From Rostratula benghalensis (Eukaryota; Chordata; Aves; Charadriiformes; Rostratulidae): a DNA stretch of 64,000 nt. The position numbers and the translations under genes are program-made. Positions within the stretch are counted from its first letter, which is position 1. The number at the start of each line of letters is the position of its first letter. The stretch is taken from assembly GCA_013399305.1 (NCBI GenBank), contig VXAI01000004.1, positions 1,403,768-1,467,767 on the forward strand. The letters run 5' to 3'. Below, one piece after another: positions 58,001 to 64,000 of this stretch. The notes beneath the pieces are model-generated. The model did no database searches, was not told the origin of the DNA, and worked only from the letters and a program-made list of their open reading frames with translations.

Positions 58001-61000
58001 GCTCTCAGATCCCTGCTTTAGGAGCTTAGAAAATGCCCCAAACCTGTAATGAACCTCACTAGTATGGGAAGGGAGGTCCTAACTCCACATTTGCTTTGAG
58101 TCCCCTGCTCCACCCTTCTCCCTGCAACTAGGAGAGCGAGATGACTCTTGGGGGTGGCAATAAAGGCACCTGGGTGCTAGGGCTGCCTTGTCAGGGTGAA
58201 GGCAGAGTGGTAGATGCCAAGAGCCACAGTCTGTGTGCCCAGCAGATACCATTTAGGATGGCTCAGACTTCCCATCCTCTCTGTCCCCGGTGCCCTTACC
58301 CTCAGTGACAGGCAATCCATCCCTGCCTGTCCTGGGGGCGCAGGGACAGCACTGGGAAAATCAGCCAGAATTGGTTTAAGGTGATTGAGACAGCGATCTC
58401 ACTGGCCCTGCACGTCGCAGAGCTGTTTACCACAGCGTGTGTGATGCATCCCAATGCCTGTAGCGGTTCATACCTGCTCACACACTCCTCACACTGCAGA
58501 AACAAAAAAATTGGCTCTTTGTGGCTGTTTGCAGCAGTGCTGGGGCGTTTCTCCCATTGATGGAGTACTGCAAAATCATGCCATACTCTGCTGCTCCCTG
58601 AGAGTCAAAAGAAACTGAATTTTTTCTTGGCTTTGCTGGGATCAGGAGACCCATACACAGAGTATCTGGGATGCCTACCCTGCTACTCAAGTCCACTGAG
58701 TCCTTAAACATAATTGCTAGGTCCAAAATTATTTTCAAACATTTAAATTCACTTGAAACCTGCTATATTTTTATTATCTTCTTTGAGCACCTGTTGCATA
58801 CATCCTAAAATCCAGCCTCCTGCAAGCTCTGCCTACCTTTTTGATAACAATAGTAAGATTTCTGCAGCCTCTCCCTCCTTTTGCATCCCTGGTGTTTCCA
58901 TGCAGTGAGAGAAAGACCAGGCAGAGGTGTAGTGGGGACACACTGCCTGTCTTGCCCTGTCAGGGAGCCAGAAGGCACCTGAGGCCATGCCCTGGCCTGC
59001 TCATGGTAGGTTTTACACAGGATAGACCTCTTCATGCCTCAGGTAGATGTGCTACTGCAGCTGGGGTTTATTGCCAGTGGCAAATGCTAATCAGATGTAT
59101 TCCTATCAGGACAGGGGATTTCCTCCCTCCTGGGCCTTGCTTCTTACTTGGGCTTTTCAAGGATGTTGCTGTCTCCCACAATGTTTGTAGCCCCCATCCC
59201 ATAAATTGCATAGCTTGGAAGTCCCAAAACTAACAATTCTGGAAGTGATGAATACTTTGGAACTGGTTACTGCTCACTGGGTCCACATCCTGCTCAGGCT
59301 TCTGGTGGCCAGCTGGTGGCTGGCTCCCATCATCTCCAGGGATGGTGGGAACAGATCATTTATTCCTGATTCTCCTTATGCTGAGAGATTGATGTGTTGA
59401 TGCAGGGTGAGCAGTGCAACACTCTCGTTTCGACATGAGCTGTGTGAGAGTGGGACTGTACGCGTAGTCCACTGCCAGACAAACAGCCTGGTGTCTTGGG
59501 AAACAGCCTTCCTTCGATGTCCGCAGCTGGCTGGCTGGTCTGAAATGCTGATGTTTGCACTGTTTACATGAGGCCCCAGCTGGAGATTTCAATTTCCCCA
59601 GATTTAGGGTATTTTGGATCTGTGGCTTTGGTTTGGCCTCTTTTTAAGAGGTGGAGACCAGTTGTTTTAAGTGGAGAGCTGAGTTCACATGATAAATCCG
59701 CTTCCCACAGTACTGTGGATTCATCCAGTTTATCTACAAAATACCTAGATTTCAAAAGCAATTTGTTCCATGAATTATGGAATTTAAAAATCCCTATTTC
59801 TTACAAATTTGCGTCCTTTGTCTTCTACAGCCTCACTGAAACACTCCCTGTTTCTCTATCGTGTGCCCTGGGGCTTCCTCCATCACTTTGTATCTTCAGC
59901 TCTGTTACAAGTCCTCACCTTCCTCTAACTTTTAGTTGTCATCCACCTTATTACAGCTCTAACCTTAGCTCTTTTCCATGTTTCCACCTCCTCGATCACA
60001 ACATTCTCTGGCAGCTCCCATGACCTGTTCTCTTGGGAAATCTGGCTGAAAAGTAAAATCAAGGCTATATGCACCAACTAGATCAAAACTGTATTTTTAC
60101 AATTTCTGCAAATGCAGTAGAGCGGATTATTCTGGAAACTAAGCACACTTCAAAAGTCTTTTCAAGGTCAGGCACTCCCAGATCTGGTGCTACACAACTG
60201 CAGCAGGGCCAGAGCATCTTCTGCCATGTCCAGACCTCAGGCCTAAGTGTTGGGCTACCACCAAGCTCACCTAAAACCATGCTGTCATCACCAGAGGGTG
60301 TTCCTGCCTTTTCCCTGATACGTGTGCTCCAGAGTGCTGTGTGAGCAGTCTTGAGGCCATGCCGCACTTTGGAGCAGCTCACCGGTCCAGATGGAAATGA
60401 ATGACTTTGTGGGGCAGGGCTTGGTCTCTGGAGGGTTGATGAGTGGAGGCAATTTACCCACGGCTTCATGAGCCCTTGGTTTGACACCAGGCAGGTGGCA
60501 GGAAAGTATGAGCAGAGATGAGAGGCAGGATGGGACCATAGCTTTCAGCAGTGATGCTGTTAGCATTGGGCTGACAATAACACTGTGTCCTCATGCCAGC
60601 ACACGTGGGAATGATGAAGACTAGGTGCAGTAGGCTAAGACGAGCTTCAAGCTTGAGGGGAGGAGGAGGGAAGGTCTATCCCTTTTGGGGCCAGTGCAAG
60701 GGTGATGTTCAGGCAGCAGATCAGAGCAGGGGAGGCCACCACACTGTAAATAAGCTACTGCATCCTATTAGCTCCATGCAGTGCCAGGAGATGTCAGCCC
60801 TTTTCTCTTAATATTCTCTGTTTGTTCCAGAGCAGATTTCATCAGTGCCACTGGATGACTCTTTCCTCTTTCAACAGAAGACACTCAAATTAACCCAAAC
60901 TCCCTCACCTTCCATTAAGCAATGCTATCATATTAAAAGAAAACAAACTAGGGGGAATAAGAGCCCAGTTCTGGCAGTTTGTATCAAGATATGAAGACAG

Positions 61001-61731
61001 ATTTCCAGGCAGTTGTGTGTACAGGGGCTGCAGAGTGATTTGGTGTGCAAGCCAGTGCTGTCAAAGTGGGAGGCAACAGTGTCTAAACTATTGATGACGG
61101 GACCTGTGCCCACACAAAGGAGCAAATCCTTCCTGGTGCAAGTCCAGGTGCCTCAGAAATGTTCTCAGTCTGTATTTCTTTCCCTCCACTTTGGACCAAG
61201 TTGTTTTTTCCTTTCTTCTTCTACAAACCGTGGGAGGCTCATCCAAAAACCTGTCATCTGTTTCAACAAAAGGGTGAAATAAACATCCCAGCATCATCCT
61301 CGGCAACCTGCCACAGAGAAAATGCTGCAAGATATGACAAGAAGAATACTGCCTTTAAATAGGATACGGAGAGGAAACGAGTGATGCCCACTTGGAAGAA
61401 GCCGTGTCAGGGCCCCACAGAACTGATCTGCCAGTGGCAGGATGGGGTACCAGTATGGCAGTGGAGGGCTGGCGGGGGTTACCTCCCCTGCACAGCCCTG
61501 GCAGCTCTCCCTGGGAAGCAGCATGTGCTCCTTGTGACCCAAAGGGTCTGTTGGTCACACTGAGGGCCCTGTCTTGGCCGACCCTATAAAACCAGGATGA
61601 ATTTCTGTTGGCCTGGGAAGAGAGCACCAGTGTGGCTCTCCCAGATGCTGTGGAGACAGCATCAAGGCAGCTGCACCTTGTTTTCTTAGATTCAGTATAA
61701 AAAGGCTGGTTTAAAGGCAAACTGATTATTT
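55046..61731. other. Unique non-coding sequence, no gene recognised
   Basis: Several frames of 120-150 codons (for example plus 59568-60023 and minus 60083-60487) are present. Their translations show no domain, and the 59.6-60.0 kb frame is a pyrimidine-rich S/P/L-rich translation typical of chance. No RNA gene is recognised. Confidence 0.5.
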
Positions 61732-61752
61732 AAAAAAAAAAAAAAAAAAAAA
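61732..61752 (+). repeat. 21-base A homopolymer
   Basis: An uninterrupted A run preceded by GATTATTT. It could be the tail of a plus-strand retrocopy, but the sequence just upstream resembles no gene I know and no target-site duplication is evident. Confidence 0.95.
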
Positions 61753-64000
61753 GAAATGCCAGTGGATCTAGATTGATGTATGAAGAAAAGGCTAGAGAAA
61801 ACTTGCTAAAGAAAACTGGTAAGAAAAAGAGGGCCTTGGGGGGGAAATAAATACACTAGAAGGGATGAGAAGAAAGCAAGGTGTGCAAGGCTGTTGGTCT
61901 GGAGGCTTTTAAACCTCATAAGGGCTCTGCAGGTGCCCCATCCCTGGCTGCTTGGCCTGCAGGAGTTTGGTGCAGAGGCATATCCAGGCGCTGGCAGCGG
62001 GTGACTGACTGTGGCTCCCAGGTGGTTTACAGGGTGGTCTGACAGCTGAGGTCTCCACCACGTTACCCTGCTTAGGTCTGCTCTGTGCTGTGCTGCTGCA
62101 CTTGCAACAAGTGGCTCCTTCTAGGGCAATAGCACAGCATGTGAAATGCATTAAAATGTTGTCCTTTGAAGGTGATCTATGGTTTGTCTTTTTAGTTCTT
62201 TGCTTTTAAAGCTTCTCACTCCCAGGGACCCTCCATAAAACACAAAAATGTAGCATGCTTTTCTTGGAGAGGCTTGAGTTATTTTGACTCTGTGTCTCTA
62301 ATCTCAAAAGCACAACAGAGAAATGTACAAAGGATGTAGTATTTGCCCAGAGATATGATCTAAGCATAGATAAAGCAGAACTAAAAAGATGACATAACAG
62401 GAGGCTAGAGGGAGAGGCGGTGAGGTGTTATATTGATGGGTACTGCAGCCTTTGCTAACTTTATGAAGATTAGTGTTGACGATTCTGTATGTAAGTGTCT
62501 GTGCACGTATGTACATAGGTGTATATACAACCATTCCTTTAGCTCTAGTATCTAAAAATTCATCCCATAAATAATTTGAACTCAAAAAGTTTTATGTAAT
62601 GCTAGATGGTCAAAGGGGATAAAGAGGAAAAGAGGATAGGAGAGTAAGAGTTTTCCAAGGCCATCTTGTTTCCCCTTTGAGCCCTCCAAATACTGCTCAG
62701 CTGTGTATATTAAAATGGCAGCTCAGGCATACCCTTACACGTATTCCACGTGCTTGAGTCTGTCTCTACCAGTTCATTACAGGACATTATCTGCACTGAT
62801 GATAAAAATGCTGCCTGGGACGTGTAAATCTTTGGTTTTCATAGTACTTGTCATTAGGTTCATTAGCTCGCAGCAAACCTTGGGTAGTTCTTATAACCAT
62901 GACTCGTTACAAAAATATTCTTGTTGTCTGGAGAATGGGAGAAATCCTTGGCTATGTTTCTGCCAAGAGTTCTGATAATTAATTATTTAATCTTTAAGAG
63001 CACTTAGATGTTTGGATACCTCTTGATAGAATCACATATCCCCTTAGCTGTCAAACCGCAATAGTACATTTTCAGCCCTACTGGCGATGCAGTGAAAGAT
63101 AGCAAAACATCCCTACTGCCTGAACACACTGAGCGACTGGCTCTACCTTTATCAAAGCAAACCACAACAGGTTTCACTACTTGAATGAAATAAAGCCTGA
63201 AAGGAGATATGAAAAAGAGACAGTGAGAAGATTAACGCTAGGTTAAGACTTCCCAGCCAGCTGCTCCTGCCCAGAAAGTCCCTTAGAAAAGAGAATTAGT
63301 GGATTTTATGCACGTGTTGGCAGCATTGCTTCACCTGAAGCCATCCATGTTCTGCCAAGCTCTCTTCCCCTCCCACAGATCTGAATGCTTTCTGTTCATG
63401 GTTATGTAGTTTGGGCCACCCTTTCTTTTGTGGCTGCATGGATGGGCTTGTCTTCAGTGTACTGCAGAGATGGGGGAAGCAGACAACAATAAAATGTCAC
63501 TGAGTGTCTGAATGGGTGTACAGCTGTGGGAAGGCTTTTAGCCTGTGTGAAAATCTGCAGTGTTTGGAAATCTAGCTCAGTGACACAGAGGGTCATTGCC
63601 ATGGGCACTGCTGCTGAGTGTGCTTGGGCAGCCTGTGTTGAGCAGGAGGCCAGGCTGGGTGCTGAAGCAGCCAACCTGAGCAATCTCTAGTCCCTGTTGG
63701 CAAATGGTGACAATGCAGTGCTCCTTGTTCCTCTCTGGAAGTCATGGGCGGCACAGTGCCACCACAGGAGACCTCTGCTTTGTGCTGCCACGTGACACTC
63801 ACAGCAAGGCAGGCTGTTTTCTCTTATAGAACAGACAAGAAATTGCAGATCAGTATTTTGAAGCAAGGCTGGGTTTCAGTACAAGTCAGACTTTGTGGAC
63901 TTCAGCACACCCGAGTTTGACTTTGTAACTTAAATTCAGGGATGGATCTGTTCTGGACCTCGCAATAATTTCTGTTCCTTGTTTACTCTTTGAACGAGTT
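61753..64000. other. Unique non-coding sequence, no gene recognised
   Basis: Only short frames are present. The window ends without any boundary signal such as an exon or CpG-rich spot. Confidence 0.5.

Overview
The window looks like a stretch of bird nuclear genome, mostly intergenic or intronic. The clearest sign is a 5'-truncated CR1 retrotransposon at about 2452-3300. It lies on the minus strand and ends in the typical avian CR1 terminus, seen on the plus strand as TCATAGAATCATTCAGG. Recognisable interspersed repeats are sparse and old: one decayed CR1 piece, several MIR-like SINE fragments and one ancient amniote-type repeat. No bacterial gene organisation, rRNA, tRNA or CRISPR array is visible. 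Most open frames are short, overlap on both strands and lack recognisable domains, as expected by chance.

Layout. 1-2.4 kb is unique sequence with a possible MIR scrap. 2.45-3.3 kb is the CR1 element with broken reverse-transcriptase remnants. 3.3-17 kb is unique sequence that becomes GC-rich at 11-14 kb, with two notable palindromic structures at 14.17-14.25 kb and a perfect CRE at 17.24 kb. 17.8-18.3 kb is a CpG-rich spot and the most interesting place in the window. Its minus strand has a 61-codon frame with an ideal Kozak context, ending in a long transmembrane segment at the extreme C-terminus. A consensus splice donor lies 64 nt beyond the stop. 18.3-27 kb is unique sequence with one assembly gap. 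At 27.2-27.3 kb the minus strand has an exon-like 84-nt segment between good splice signals. 30.77-30.84 kb can form a strong hairpin. 38.15 kb has a gap inside a poly-C run. 40, 49.9, 54.2 and 55.0 kb carry old repeats. The rest is unique non-coding sequence with microsatellites and homopolymers.

The genes cannot be assembled into a pathway. The main candidate is the tail-anchored microprotein at 18.03-18.22 kb, which I could not assign to a family with confidence. Its architecture (basic N-terminus, one C-terminal helix) resembles the small SERCA-regulating peptides and TUNAR-type micropeptides, but that is only a resemblance. The exon-like segment at 27.2 kb lies about 9 kb upstream on the same strand, so both could belong to one transcript; only RNA data can tell.
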